A stretch of DNA of 64,000 bases, taken from the NCBI GenBank assembly GCA_003024785.1, contig PUQB01000031.1, positions 186,001 through 250,000 of the forward strand, given 5' to 3'. The notes beneath the pieces are model-generated. The model worked only from the letters and a program-made list of their open reading frames with translations, was not told the origin of the DNA and ran no database searches. Below, one piece after another: positions 48,109-60,097 of the stretch. Every line of letters starts with the position of its first letter. Position 1 is the first letter of the stretch. Made by a program: the position numbers and the translations under genes. This stretch comes from Selaginella tamariscina. Taxonomy: Eukaryota; Streptophyta; Lycopodiopsida; Selaginellales; Selaginellaceae.

Positions 48109-48658
48109 TGTTAAACAGGAAAAGGGCTCTCTGCCTCACCTTTTCCTATTTAACCTGTTTCCTTCACGCAGACAGGAAACCTTTCATACAACGTACAGGA
48201 AAGGCTACACCCTTTCCTTTCTCAACTCTCAATATATCTGTATATATATATCAGACTTCTCCCAGTGCCACTATGACTGGTCTCCAAAGTCAAGGGCAAG
48301 AACGGATTTTGGCTATTGCCTTGTTAGATCCATTCATTGAGAGTAACATACACACACACAAGATTCTCTAATATGCACCTTTCATTACTAACATGAATAC
48401 AAAAGACAAAGTGTAGAGAACCTTTATCTCCTGCTAGAACTTCAAATGGAGACCCTTCCTTCGTTGCCCTAACTTCCCTTAACTACTCTTCCTCTCGCCA
48501 CGTCATCCTTTACCTTTTCCTTTTCCTTTTCCTTACCTTTTCCTCTCGGTAAGGATTTTCCTCTTCCACAGCCTTTCCTTCCATGCTTACTACGGACCTT
48601 CCTACCCTTATTCTCTCTACAGTAGGACGTCCTATGCTCCTAATATTTACCTTTAACA
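48109..48658 (-). repeat. Element C 5' LTR
   Basis: Uninterrupted 550-bp LTR. It gives the empty-site sequence CTCTAATATGCACC for the insertion of element D into the other LTR. Confidence 0.92.
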
Positions 48659-48739
48659 CTCCATTGATGAGTCGGACCAATCCCAAACGTTTTTGTCTGA
48701 GACATAGAAGGTTTACAACTACCAATGGAGGGGATTGAG

Positions 48740-48985
48740 AAAGTGGCGAGATTTATTTCACCATCCCTTACATGGTGGGCGAGATTAATCCCACTGCCTT
48801 TATGGAGCCCCTAAAGGGGTGTGCCAAATAAATCCTGTCAAGTTCTCTCTGAGACCGAGAAGGGTGGCAGGATTAATCCCGCACACCCGTTCAGGGCCTC
48901 CAGAAAGGTGGCGAGATTAATCCCGCCCACTCTTTCAGGAGGCATTGAAGGGGCAGCGAGATTAATCCCGCCGCACCTTCCATGT
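48740..48985. repeat. Palindrome array 4, about 6 units
   Basis: Cores near 48750, 48783, 48826, 48868, 48911 and 48957, spaced about 33-46 bp. Directly followed by the CATGTGAATATATATGTGTA sequence also found after array 2 (15835). Probably the right part of the array that element C split. Confidence 0.85.
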
Positions 48986-49087
48986 GAATATATATGTGTA
49001 TTAATATATATAAGTTGCATATCTTATTTTATTTACTTTTTCATCTTATCATAATATTTCGAGTAAAAGCTAGGAATCTATGTAAAA

Positions 49088-49170
49088 CTGTCCAGAGCTC
49101 ACATTTGTAGTGGTTCTAAAACGAAATGTTATCTTTCTTTTGCACTAGCACAAATGTGAGCTTTGGACAG
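49088..49170 (+). ncRNA. Conserved hairpin upstream of gene X, copy 2
   Basis: CTGTCCAGAGCTCACATTTGT pairs with ACAAATGTGAGCTTTGGACAG with one non-canonical position over 21 bp; loop about 41 nt. Homologous to 15943-16022. The stem is better preserved than the loop, as expected for a selected RNA structure or for inverted-repeat ends of a tiny element. Role unknown. Confidence 0.45.
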
Positions 49171-49313
49171 TTAATTCCGTCCACTTCTCTCTGTGTATTA
49201 TTTTTGTATATTCGGTTTATACAAGTGTGTGTGCATTTTTATATGATTTGTATTCATAGTGTATTATTTTGCAGAAGGACGATTTAATTAAACAAGGAGA
49301 TCAAGTCATTAGT

Positions 49314-52300
49314 ATGGAGTCGTCGTCAAATTCTGGGTAAGAATTAAAATAAAATTTGTTATACTCGGATATGTGCTTAAAGAACTAATCATTTTTGTAT
49401 TCAGATGTGGAATTGAAGGTGACATTGAAGACGAGAGCAGGAGAAGAGATGGGCAGGGGGATTTTGGAATCAACTTGGCTATATTTCAAACTAAACGGGA
49501 GGCACATTGGAACAACCATGGTTGCTGTCAAACTAACCTCTGTCACATCGCATGGACAAGCAAAATAATGGAAAGTGGGTGTGCTAGTCAAGCATCCGAA
49601 AGCATGCTGCGAACCTAGATTGACGATGCTCGACACATATGCCTTGTTCCATCCAATGTCACGTTCTCGGATCCAGAGGTCGTTAGTTACAACATTAATG
49701 TCGGATGGTCTTGTCGACTTGTGGATAATGACGTTCACGTATTCACTAATGATGTTGACCGTGGATTCTTCTTCAACTCAATGAAAGCCCATCTATGGAG
49801 GGGATCCAATTGGATGTCTACTTAGAAGATTTTCATACTCATCGAGTAGGTGTATTCTCAGCAGAGATTACTTCACAATACAGAAAATCCACAAGTGGAG
49901 CAATCGTCCCTCTTCACATTGAAGAAGAACATAGCAACATCATAAGGGAGATTGAGAAGGTGGCTTGGTCTCAGGTTCTTTACAGATCACGTTCAATTTG
50001 CTTAAAAAATTCGGGAGCTAGAAGAGTGTGCCGAAAACATTAGAACAGCATCAATCGGGGATCACACATGTTGATTTGGATCGTAAAAGAAAATCCTCGT
50101 TGTTTTGTCAGCTGTACCTGTGCATCCCATGCTGCAATAAGCCACAAGGAAATGATGTTGGATGATAGGATTTACGAGTGTAGGATTAAGTATTGCAGCG
50201 TCAACCCAAACTTCAATTTACAAGCTACTCAACCAGGAACGTGTAGCTGAGCTCATGGAGAAGATGAAGGACGACAATTCTTACACCATTCTACATAATG
50301 CTGTTTTGTGCCTATACTATGAGAGAAACAAGGCGCTGACAAAGTGTGGATCACAACACCGGAACAAATGAGGAAGATTCAGATGGAGAATAGAAAATCA
50401 GTCAAGTACTACATCATTAGTGGCTAACACACAATAACGGCAGCCCAACGGACTTCTCGACAAACACAATAAATGAACGATGGCAACAAAACTTTTCGAG
50501 CATACCCGTGAGAAGCTGACGAAAAAATCGGCGTTTTTAGTGAAGCCGAATCTCACAATCGAGTAGTACTATAAGTTATCGGCATAATGGGATGCTGCAG
50601 ACACCAACCACTACAACGCAAAATATGGGAAGAAGTTTCAAACACACGCGAGCCGGTGGGAATCTCTTCAGCGACCACAAAGAGCTACCGCAGGGAATAC
50701 ACAATCTGCGGACTATCGGGTAAGCAAATTGTTTGGGCGGGATTTATCTCGCTGGTATATTAATCTGTCTTTTTTTTCCAGAGAGTTGAAGAAATTGTAG
50801 CAATTGATTTTGCCCAGGTGAGCGGGAAGGAAACATCCTTTTTGATGATGTTGATTTCTTGTCCCGAGGATAGGATCTTTTGCCAAATGGTTGGGGATTA
50901 TGGAATCCTTTGCAAAAGGAACACTGAAGAAAAGCAGATAAGTGAAGAGGAGTCCTCAGAGAAGTCTGCAAAGAAACCCAATAGATGCCGAAGGCTAAGT
51001 CTGTTCAATCTATAAAGGATGTAGACAACAATTTCAAGCTCAATTGGTTGAAGCCTTTAAATGGAACAACGATGGAGGAGATGGAAGTCTTGGCTGATTT
51101 GGTGATTGATGGCAAATTACAGATTAACAACAGCAGCCCACCTCTCTTTTCATCTAAGGCAATGGAGTTGAAGACGGTCAGGCACTTTAAGGAGTGGTTG
51201 GGAATACACTGCCAGAAACTGGGTTGGACCTCGGCTTCAACATACGAAGAGTTAGGAATATTTGCATGTGAAACGATGATATGCTTGCCAAATGGGTGAA
51301 TCAATCGGAAGATCTGGGCAAAAATCTATTTACACGCCAATGCCAAGAAGGAGAACATTGTGATGACGCCTTCTCTTATGGTAATTCTTCAGCAGCGGAG
51401 AGCCGAGTTGAACCTTATAAAGGAGGATGCTACGAATCACGACAAGACCTATAGATGTTTTTGTTGGATTCGGAGACTTTATAGGGTTACCATCACTGCT
51501 TGGTAGGAAACCGTTTCAATTGTTCGTGATGGATCGGCGGTTAAAAAATCCTTCAACAGATAGGACACTAAGGATTTGGTGGAAAACTTAGCCGTGCAAG
51601 CATGTACAAAGAAATATTGATTATTGAATTCATACTTGCACTCTTGACTGATATCTACATTTGGTATTTATTTCTTAATTCTTGCTCATGTCACCGATAC
51701 CTTTGCCTTCGCCTTTGCCAAGAGGAATAAACTTCGTTGGATAGGATTTTATATGAATGATGCTGATCCAAGTGCATTGATTCGGTTGTTCACTTGGTTT
51801 GTTAGGAATGTGCTAAACAATTTCAAACTTCCAAATGACTGGACAGGCATTTGTTTGCACTCCAACGGCCCTGAACCTCCATTCGATACACCGATAGATG
51901 AGAGTGACGTATTCGGCAATGTACGTTATCCAAACATTACAAGTCAAGCAGCACGGAGCATCGTTAACTTGAGGGTCCTCACAGTGATGCGTTTTTTGAC
52001 TACTACACTAGGGTCCGTCTTGAAGGAGTGTTACCTTCGGGATACATGTGTGTTTGCCGTTGAAAAGGATAAGACCATGGTTGAGGACCTGAACAAGTGG
52101 ATAGAGAGGTTCTCAACTGACTACCCCAACAAACCCATATAGGAGTATTTGAGAAAGTTCCCTCCCGATAAATGCAATGCTCTGAAGACGAATCTGGTTC
52201 AATGTCGGAATCTGAGGACGAACTTCAATCAGATATTAGACCGGAAGTTATCTCAAGGAGTACAGAACATTCACACATCCATTACCCATGGAAACATCAA

Positions 52301-52424
52301 CAGAAGATACGGAAGATCTTGAACCATCTCACAAGCGGCCTAGACCTTCTTCGCCTCACTCAGAAGGTAATAGCGAAGAAGATTGTTAATGAGTTCTTTA
52401 GAGTGATGAATAGTTGTAAATGAG
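49314..52424 (+). pseudogene. Gene X copy 2 (unknown protein), degenerate
   Basis: Starts MESSSNSG at 49314; a likely GT-AG intron at 49337-49404. Protein-like segments in changing frames include GRGILESTWLYFKLNGRHIG (49455), RLVDNDVHVFTNDVDRGFF (about 49718), TSGAIVPLHIEEE (49892), RVAELMEKMKDDN (50237), KETSFLMMLISCPEDR (50830), VDNNFKLNWLKPLNGTT (51021), MNDADPSALIR (51753), DVFGNVRYPNITSQAARSI (51907), EKDKTMVEDLNKWIERF (52060) and an acidic SEDESGSMSESEDELQSD tail (52178), ending at 52424. I recognise no family. It is better preserved than copy 1 but still has stops and shifts; some breaks may be short introns. Confidence 0.55.
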
Positions 52425-52465
52425 TGTAACATAAGGCATTTTTATGTATTTCGTTTATATTTGTA

Positions 52466-52647
52466 CAGTAGAACCTGTATAAATTAAACGTGTTGGGGAC
52501 TAGAAAAAATGTTTAATTTAAAGAGGGTTTTAAATAAGGAAGGGTAAAAAATAGTAAAATACAAATAATATATACAGTGGGGACCATAATTTTTATTTAT
52601 TTAAAGAGGGTTTTAATTTATACAGGTTTAATTTAAATAGTTCTACT
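52466..52647. mobile_element. Emigrant/pogo-like MITE, 182 bp
   Basis: The left end CAGTAGAACCTGTATAAATT closely resembles the terminal repeat of plant Emigrant MITEs (pogo/Tc1-mariner group). The right end is the imperfect complement (TTTAATTTAAATAGTTCTACT). It is flanked by TA (52464-52465, 52648-52649). The paralogous site in copy 1 near 29270 (TTTGTATAGAAAAT) is empty, confirming insertion. No coding. Confidence 0.8.
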
Positions 52648-52808
52648 TACAAAAATAAATTCTCAAGGATTAATGAAGCTTTTAGTTCAAACATGGGTCA
52701 CACATTAACAAGGTAAATAATATACCTTGATAATTTTAAGGTCAGCTAACTATCATTTTGCAGATGTTATGAAACAGTTGAGAACATGGATTTTCAGCAT
52801 TGCCATGA

Positions 52809-54670
52809 TGTCATAGTTTTTACTATGACTCCTCTTTACTTTGGATGTTGACTGTTATTACCTACTGTACTATGTTGGCAAGCCCTAGATGTACTGAGAA
52901 ACAGCCTCGCTTAGTGCACTTAGGTGTTTAGGGTAGTCCGGCCGGCTGTCCTTAGATATCGTGAGAAACTCTAAGCGAAGGTAGCACTTACCTTCTAGAA
53001 AACTCTTACCCTCATTTTCCGTGTCCCGGTTGGGTTAATGGTTAGTTCCAGTGAGTTTGGCGTGTCAGATATGCTTAAAAATACCCCTAAGTTTGACAGG
53101 TTAGGGTTTAGGGGTCGATGAATAACTCACCAAGTATGTTCCCTCTGGAATGAGATTTCAGTGCTAGCCACTTATGTAAACAGGAAAACAGGGGGGGGCT
53201 CTGTCACATAAATAAGGTAGTATATAGGAGTGAGGGTTCTTGGGTTCATGACTGAGCTCGTTACTCTTCTCCCGGTGCAAGCTCTAGCTTGTGTCGTTAA
53301 GGCACAACCCTCTGTTGTGCCGCCCTAACTTCCAGATGCCAGGGGTACGTCCCACCTTCGGGGTAGCTTACCCTTAACGTTGGCGAATCCATGCCTAGGA
53401 GGTCTTATCGAAATGCCTGTTATAAGAGGTAGAGGTTGAGGCTTGTCTCCAGCCTCCTCCTCCATGTCAAGCTAGGTGTAGCACTCACGGCCAAGCAAGG
53501 CACATCCATGTCCTTGTCTAACTGTGGGTGTGGGATCTTGTTTGATAGGTTCACATTACCAGTTCCTAAGGGGTTCTAGAGTTGGCATTTAGGGGCCACG
53601 TTTGTGGCACTTGGTGCAACTCTCGAATCTAAAGGGGCTATGGTATGATAGCCCACATTGTGGAAGGTAGTGTCACATGGAGATGTGACACTGGGCTAGA
53701 CGTCACACAATACAACGCCCGAGGCACACCCTTTGGGATTGTGTCATGGGTTTATCGCCAAGGGGTTGGATACTCTAGTAAACATACATGCTTGTGTTGT
53801 ACTAGGGTGCTAAACCTTGAGCATTCGCTCAAGGGAGGTTAGGTCTGTAACTAGGTGTGCTTTGGCACACTTGGCTAGGGGGGCTTCTCCTTAGGATCTA
53901 AGGGTTGAACAACCTAAGCTCATTGCAAAAGCCCTATCATGAGACACTCGCAAGGTCATGTACTTAGGGTTATCCTAACCTAACCTTAAGGAGTTTGCTT
54001 AGGATCTAAGGGTTGAACAACCTAAGCTCATTAGCAAAAGCCCTATCATGAGACACTCGCAAGGTCATGTACTTAGGGTTATCCTAACCTAACCTTAAGG
54101 AGTTTGCTTAGCAGAACACCTCGTGTCCACCTACGCGCACACTCGTGTCCTCACTAAGTACTAGCCCTAGGCTAGGGTATAACTTGACCACTCAAACCCT
54201 TGGGGGTTAGTCGTGGTTCAGGGTACCCCTTGTCGCCCTAAAGGGGTTGTACTCCCGGATGAGGGTGATTCCTCAAGGGGTAAGTGACGATGCCTTAGCT
54301 CTGTCTAGGGGTGTGTGGAACACATGTCTCCTTCATGGGGGTTAGGGCATGAGCCTGTCTAGGTCTTCTAGGGCAAGACCCTAAGTCAGCTAGGGTTGTC
54401 CTCAAGGGTTTTGGGGGTAGACATCTAGGGAGACTTAGGCTAAACCCTAAGTCAACTAGGGTTATCCCTCAAGGGTGGGGGGTAGACATTCTAGGGAGAC
54501 TTAGGCTAAACCCTAAGTCTCCTGTCCACTTGGGCATTAGAGTCTAACCCTAGGGGTCGTTGGGGTTGTTCTGGGAAACTTAGCGTTGCTCACACAGGGT
54601 GATGACGCCGAATGGCCACCTGGCAGCCACGTGTTGCCACGTGTTGGCCCTTTGGGTTAAAACTCTGACA
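52809..54670 (+). repeat. Element B 5' LTR
   Basis: Begins TGTCATAGTTTTTACTATGA like family A and carries the G-tract and TATA-like CACATAAATAAGG near 53207. Its 3' half (absent from family A) is rich in CCCTAAG and TAGGGTTA motifs. A block of about 110 bp is duplicated in tandem at about 53890-54110; the 3' LTR has it once. Confidence 0.9.
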
Positions 54671-57600
54671 ATTGGTATCGGAGCCTATTTCTCTGCGGTC
54701 AGTAGGACTACCTAAAGTGTAGTGTATTTTTAGGGTTTAGTTAGTTTTAAATTCTTGAAGTACTCTATCACTTTCGGCTAATGTCTGAATTTCTGCATGG
54801 AGAGTTGGTCCTAAGATCTATAACTCTTAAAAGTACACCTACTTCATAAGTGGGTATGGGTTATGGACTTAGAAGGTAGCACTTGGAAGTCAGCTTCCAA
54901 GTTGTATACCAGGTTTTTTACCTTATGGTTGTCTAGGTTACTTTACCATTTACTTCCACAAGACAAGGCATGTTAGTTTGTTCTGGCTTACAAACTAAGT
55001 CTTGTGAGATGGGCCTTGTGATATCCTATTCTACACATTATTGAAAATTTTTCTTTTTCTTTAAGGTGTTTGAATTTGGGATGACACATGATTTGAGAAC
55101 ATGACTATGTCCATTGAGTTTTGGCTTAGGTCAAATTCAATATCGTTTCTAGCAATAGTGTTCAAACGGGGAAAGACTTATGTTTAGAAGTGCATCTTTG
55201 ACTTCGGGAGAAGGGGCATATTCAAACATAAGAATGAACACTACATTTTGACATAAAGTGTAAAATAAGCTCTTATTATAGTGCATGTTTCCGAGAGTGT
55301 AACTCTAGAAGCAGACTATGGTGATGAACTTATAATACTACGGAATGTCGAATATTAACATATGATCAATATGTTAAGTAGTTGGTTCGAAAGATTCCAA
55401 TGTAATCAAAGTATTATCCGATGGACGTAATACTTTGATGACGTTAGCTGCAAGTAACATTAGGTGAAATAATTTACTAAGTTCAAGTCGTCTGATTTGA
55501 ACAAAGTACAACTTGAAACCTTAGTTGGTTGTAGGCCCGCACTTTGTATTCAAGTTAGCTAACTCAACTAACTTGATTATGAAATTATCTTATGTGCGAT
55601 CATAAGAATGAGATAGAATAATATATTTTGGTAATAGACGGATTTAATGTTGCATCCCTATCAATGTAACTTTTGGGATAAATGGCATGATTTATTAGAA
55701 AGAGTAATGAAGAACTTGCATAGTGAAGGCGTTCGGCGCACACTTGTGCATTTTCATTGTTAACTCTTTAATCTTGAAACTGTAACGTTGTTTACAATGT
55801 CAGGAGAAGTTCTTGAACAAGGGTGATTCCTTGGTTACGAAGAGCATGATTTGGGATTCTTGACTTTGTTTATCGACTAAGTAAGGAAAACTTGCTAAGT
55901 TTGATAACTTATGTTGAGAATTACAAATGAGCTAATAATAGTCGAACTTCCATTAGAGGTTTAAGTGCATGTGCCTCCTCAAAGAGTCGATGTTCGATGA
56001 GAATTAGAAGTTGATATTGATTTTTAATATTAATTTCATTTTAGAGTCGAATACGATTATTCAAAAGACGGTTTCTTGACTCTGCATCATGGTTGTAACT
56101 GTGGGCACTTAAAGAACAAATAAAGTATGTATCTTTAATCTTTTGGAATATTGAAAAATAGAACTACTCTTGACTCAAGGTTTGATGGTGTTCCTTGAGT
56201 TGGTTCAATATTCTTGTAAGTATATATTGTGTAGCGGGATTAGCTCAAGAAGATGGTGTCCCTTCTTGATGATTGTAGTTCAAGGTTCGTCCAATATCCG
56301 GTTCGAGAATATGAGGTTTCCTATCACCTCATCTGTTGAGATATTTATATTCTAAACTTTGGCAAAATTTGTGACAATCTTTTCAAGATTGGTTATAAAT
56401 GACTTGTCAAAGTATGGTATGATATCTCTTCAATATTGAGTTTGGAGCGCTCAATATCAAACTTGGTTATGATCACATGAGGTGGCCGTAATCATATAAT
56501 ATAAAGACTCAAGTGGATTTGAGTCTGACACTTTGGTAAGGCACTACCTTAGTGTTATAACTTGAAACGTGTTTTCAAGTTAGTTGAGAAATGAGACATT
56601 TCTCAATACATTGCTTGAGGGGCAATGTGATACTTTCTGGATTGCTAGGTGTCTAGAGTGAATAATGTATCTTAGTTCAATGTACTGAACTAGATATTTT
56701 ATTCATGTTTGGGGAGATCTATTGAATTATAAGGTATGACTAAAACATGAAGTTGATATAACACTTCAGTGTTATGATAACATTTATGTGGAGGTTATAT
56801 CTTACTAAATCAATTAGATGAACCAGACACTAGTTCATGATTCCTCTTAGTCTCTGAACAAGTTCCTCGAATACTGTCATAACATTATATGTCCATCTCA
56901 AAACTCAAGTTCGGTTCATGTAAACTAAGACCATGTCTATATTATAGTTGTAGCATTTTGATAATTGATATGATTGTAAGTTTATATCTAGTATAACAAC
57001 TAGTTGATAAACTTAGGATTTGAACGTTAAAACGATCATTATCCATTCAAGAGTATCAATATCGAAATTACAATGTTTATGGAATAAGGATTAGTTTAAA
57101 AAGATGTTTATCAAAACACTAATTGCCAATTAGTGAAATGCTATACTTCGGTATAGTGTTGAGAAACATTTACGAAATAAGTTTAAGAGTTGGAAATAAA
57201 TATAATGTTACGGAGGCGTGCAGTATTACGAGTTCAGGGAGACTCTTATCGGAAACTAAGTTTAAAATTGGTATTTTGAACTTAGTACGATAAGGAGTTA
57301 GGAATTATTGAATGGCATTAGTATGTTGTGCTCTTTGGAGAATGAGTACAATGAGGTACTAATTAAGACAAAGATTGTTGATTGAGGCACTAGAGATGGG
57401 TTGAATTTCCTGGTTTCCACATTGGTTTGTAAGAAAGGTATGTTAGCTTATCTGGTCCCTGAACTGGTCGGTGTTATGAAAGAGTACAAAGTTGGTTGCG
57501 AAAGACGAATGGTAGTGCTATCACACTTGGTCGCGGATTTGACTGAATTTGATTCCTATCGGGAATAAATTTATGTTAATAACACACCAAGTGGATGGCA

Positions 57601-58357
57601 GTTGGAATTGGCAAGACCTTGTTGTTTATACATGTGTACAGCCATGCGCCTCTGTGATCGCCTCTGGCCAGATTGACATGTTTACAAAGAACAGGGTTTT
57701 ACGATTGTACTCTTGTATCGGAAAAGAGCTTGATTCCGATAAAAGTCTCATACTTAGTCTGGCGTAGCTATATACTAATGAGAGATAGGTATAGTAGCAG
57801 ACCCTTATGAAAAGGGGTAATGAGAAGCACCGAGGGATGCAGAGATGTAAGCTATAATACCATGTAACATGTGGAATTGGAAAATTAGAAATGCGAAGGT
57901 GTTTGGTCAAGCATTTGAGATGCTAAGTGCTTGTTGTGCGCTAGAGACAAGGTCGTCAACAGCATTTAATATTAAGGAATAAAGCAAGTCTTTATTTCTT
58001 GTTAACCAAGGGGCCGGCAACAACACTAACTAGAGGCCTCCAATATAAATTCTAGTTAAGTAAAGAAATTAACCATTGTGTTGTGTGCGTCGGGTGACAG
58101 ACTTTGCAGACGTGCAAAAGGTCTCCAAGTGACTTCATGTCGCAGGTGGTGCCTCCGGCAGCTAGGTTTACGACTAGTGAACGACGGTTCTGAAGTACTT
58201 GGTTTCGCGTAATGCAAGGGGGGTAATAAAACTTATGTGAACTTTTGGCTGACTCCGCATAGAGTGATATGTTAGTTTTGGTTAATTTTCTCTAACATTA
58301 TCTAGTCTTGGAGTTGGACGTCAACGAGGACGTTGACATTTTCAAAGGCGGGGAGTG
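54671..58357 (+). other. Element B internal region, noncoding
   Basis: The PBS TGGTATCGGAGC is at 54673-54684. From 54800 to about 57960 the sequence is of moderate AT content with only short ORFs lacking any retrotransposon motif. From about 57980 it matches the element A 3' region (GGGGCCGGCAACAACACTAA and onward) and ends CAAAGGCGGGGAG before the LTR. Confidence 0.75.
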
Positions 58358-60092
58358 TGTCATAGTTTTTACTATGACTCCTCTTTACTTTGGACGTTGA
58401 CTGTTGTTACCTACTGTACTATGTTGCAAGCCCTAGATGTAGAGAAACAGCCCCGCTTAGTGCACTTAGGTGTTTAGGGGTAGTCCGGCCGGCTGTCCTT
58501 AGATACTCGCGAAGAACTTACCTTCTAGAAAACTCTTACCCTCGTTTTCCGTGTCCCGGTTGGATTAATGGCTAGTTCCGGTGAGTTCGGCATGTCGGAT
58601 ATGCTTAGAAATACCCCCAGGTTTGACAGGTTAGGGTTTAGGGGTCGATGGATAACTCACCAAGTATGTTCCCTCTGGGAATGAGATTTCAGTGCTAGCC
58701 CACTTATGTAAACAGGAAAACAGGGGGGGGGCCTCTGTCACATAAATAAGGTAGTATATAGGAGTGAGGGTTCCTGGGTTCATGACTGAGCTCGTTACTC
58801 TTCTCCCGGTGCAAGCTCTAGCTTGTGTCGTCAAGGCACAACCCTCTGTTGTGCCGCCCTAACTTCCAGATGCCAGGGGTACGTCCCACCTTCGGGGTAG
58901 CTTACCCTTAACGTTGGCGAATCCATGCCTGGGAGGTCTTGTCGGAATGCACGTTCCAAGAGGCAGAGGTTGAGGCTTGTCTCCAGCCTCCTCCTCCACG
59001 TCAAGCTAGGTGTAGCACTCACGGCCAAGCAAGGCACATCCGTGTCCTTGTCCAACTGGGCGTGGGATCTTTTTGACAGGTTCACTTACCAGTTCCTAAG
59101 GGGTTCTAGAGTTGGCATTTAGGAGCCACGTTTGTGGCACTTGGTGCAACTCTTGAATCTAAGGGCTATGGCATGATAGCCCACATGGGAAGGCAGTGTC
59201 ACATGGAGATGTGACACTGGGCTAAACGTCACATGGTACAACGCCTGAGGCACGCCCTTTGGGGTTATGTCATGGGCTTGTCGCCAAGGGGTTGGATACT
59301 CTAGAAACATACATGCTTGTGCTTGCACTAGGGTGCTAAGCCTTGGGCATCGCTCAAGGGAGGTTAGGTCTCATAACTAGGTGTGCTTTGGCACACTTGG
59401 CTAGGGGAGTGTTCTCCTTGGAATTAAGGGTTGAACAACCTAAGCTCATTAGCAAGCCCTTTCGTGAGGCACTCGCAAGGTCATGTGCTTAGGGTTATCC
59501 CAAACCTAGCCTTAGGGAGTTTGCTTAGCAGAACACTCGTGTCGCCTACGGCGCACACTCGTGTCCTCACTAAGTACTAGCCCTAGGTCTAGGGTATAAC
59601 TTGGCCACTCAAACCCTTAGGGGTTAGTCGTGGTTCAGGGTACCCCTTGTCGCCCTAAAGGGGTTGTACTCCCGGATGAGGGTGATTCCTCAAGGGGTAA
59701 GTGACGATGCCTTAGCTCTGTCAGGGGTATGTGTGGAACACACGTCTCCTTGATGGGGGTTAGGGCATGAGCCTGTCTAGGTCTTCTAGGGCAAGACCCT
59801 AAGTCAACTAGGGTTATCCCTCAAGGGTTTTGGGGGTAGACACTCTAGGGAGACTTAGGCTAAACCCTAAGTCAACTAGGGTTATCCCTCAAGGGTTCTG
59901 GGGGTAGACATTCTAGGGAGACTTAGGCTAAACCCTAAGTCTCCTGTCCACTTGGGCATTAGAGTCTAACCCTAGGGGTCGTTGGGGTTGTTCTGGGAAA
60001 CTTAGCGTTGCTCACACAGGGTGATGACGCCGAATGGCCACCTGGCAGCCACGTGTTGCCACGTGTTGGCCCTTTGGGTTAAAACTCTGACA
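58358..60092 (+). repeat. Element B 3' LTR
   Basis: Homologous to 52809-54670, with the same ends and the G-tract/TATA region near 58730-58750. Differs by the missing 110-bp duplicate, scattered substitutions and small indels, so the insertion is older than that of element A. Confidence 0.9.
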
Positions 60093-60097
60093 CATGA

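Larger units (their letters stand above)
33326..48658 (-). mobile_element. Element C: Athila/Tat-like Ty3/gypsy retrotransposon (minus)
   Basis: Two LTRs of about 550 bp start TGTTAAAC and end TTTAACA (7-bp terminal inverted repeat): 48109-48658 (5') and 33326-40120 (3', interrupted by element D). Internal order on the minus strand: PBS, gag with zinc knuckles, protease, RT (FMDD), RNase H, integrase, then about 2 kb of further ORFs before the 3' LTR. RT and integrase wording (FAWSYQDLKGIPP, FMDDFSVYS, TDYMTKWVEAEP) is typical of the non-chromodomain Athila/Tat branch. It sits inside a palindrome array. Flanks (CCTCC left, CTCCA right) give no clear target duplication. Net length about 9.1 kb without D. 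Confidence 0.88.
52809..60092 (+). mobile_element. Element B: large non-autonomous LTR element (LARD-like)
   Basis: 7284 bp with LTRs at 52809-54670 (1862 bp) and 58358-60092 (1735 bp), TG...CA ends and a perfect target duplication CATGA (52804-52808, 60093-60097). The uninterrupted site is kept in copy 1 at 29435-29447. The 3.7-kb internal region has a PBS and a polypurine tract but no gag or pol motif in any frame. It shares about 120 bp of 5' leader and about 375 bp of 3' region with element A, and the two LTR families share their ends. I infer that it is mobilised by A-like proteins. Confidence 0.85.

Noticed and set aside
33326..48658. Target duplication for element C
   Set aside because: Flanks are CCTCC and CTCCA; no exact 4-6 bp match, so not claimed.
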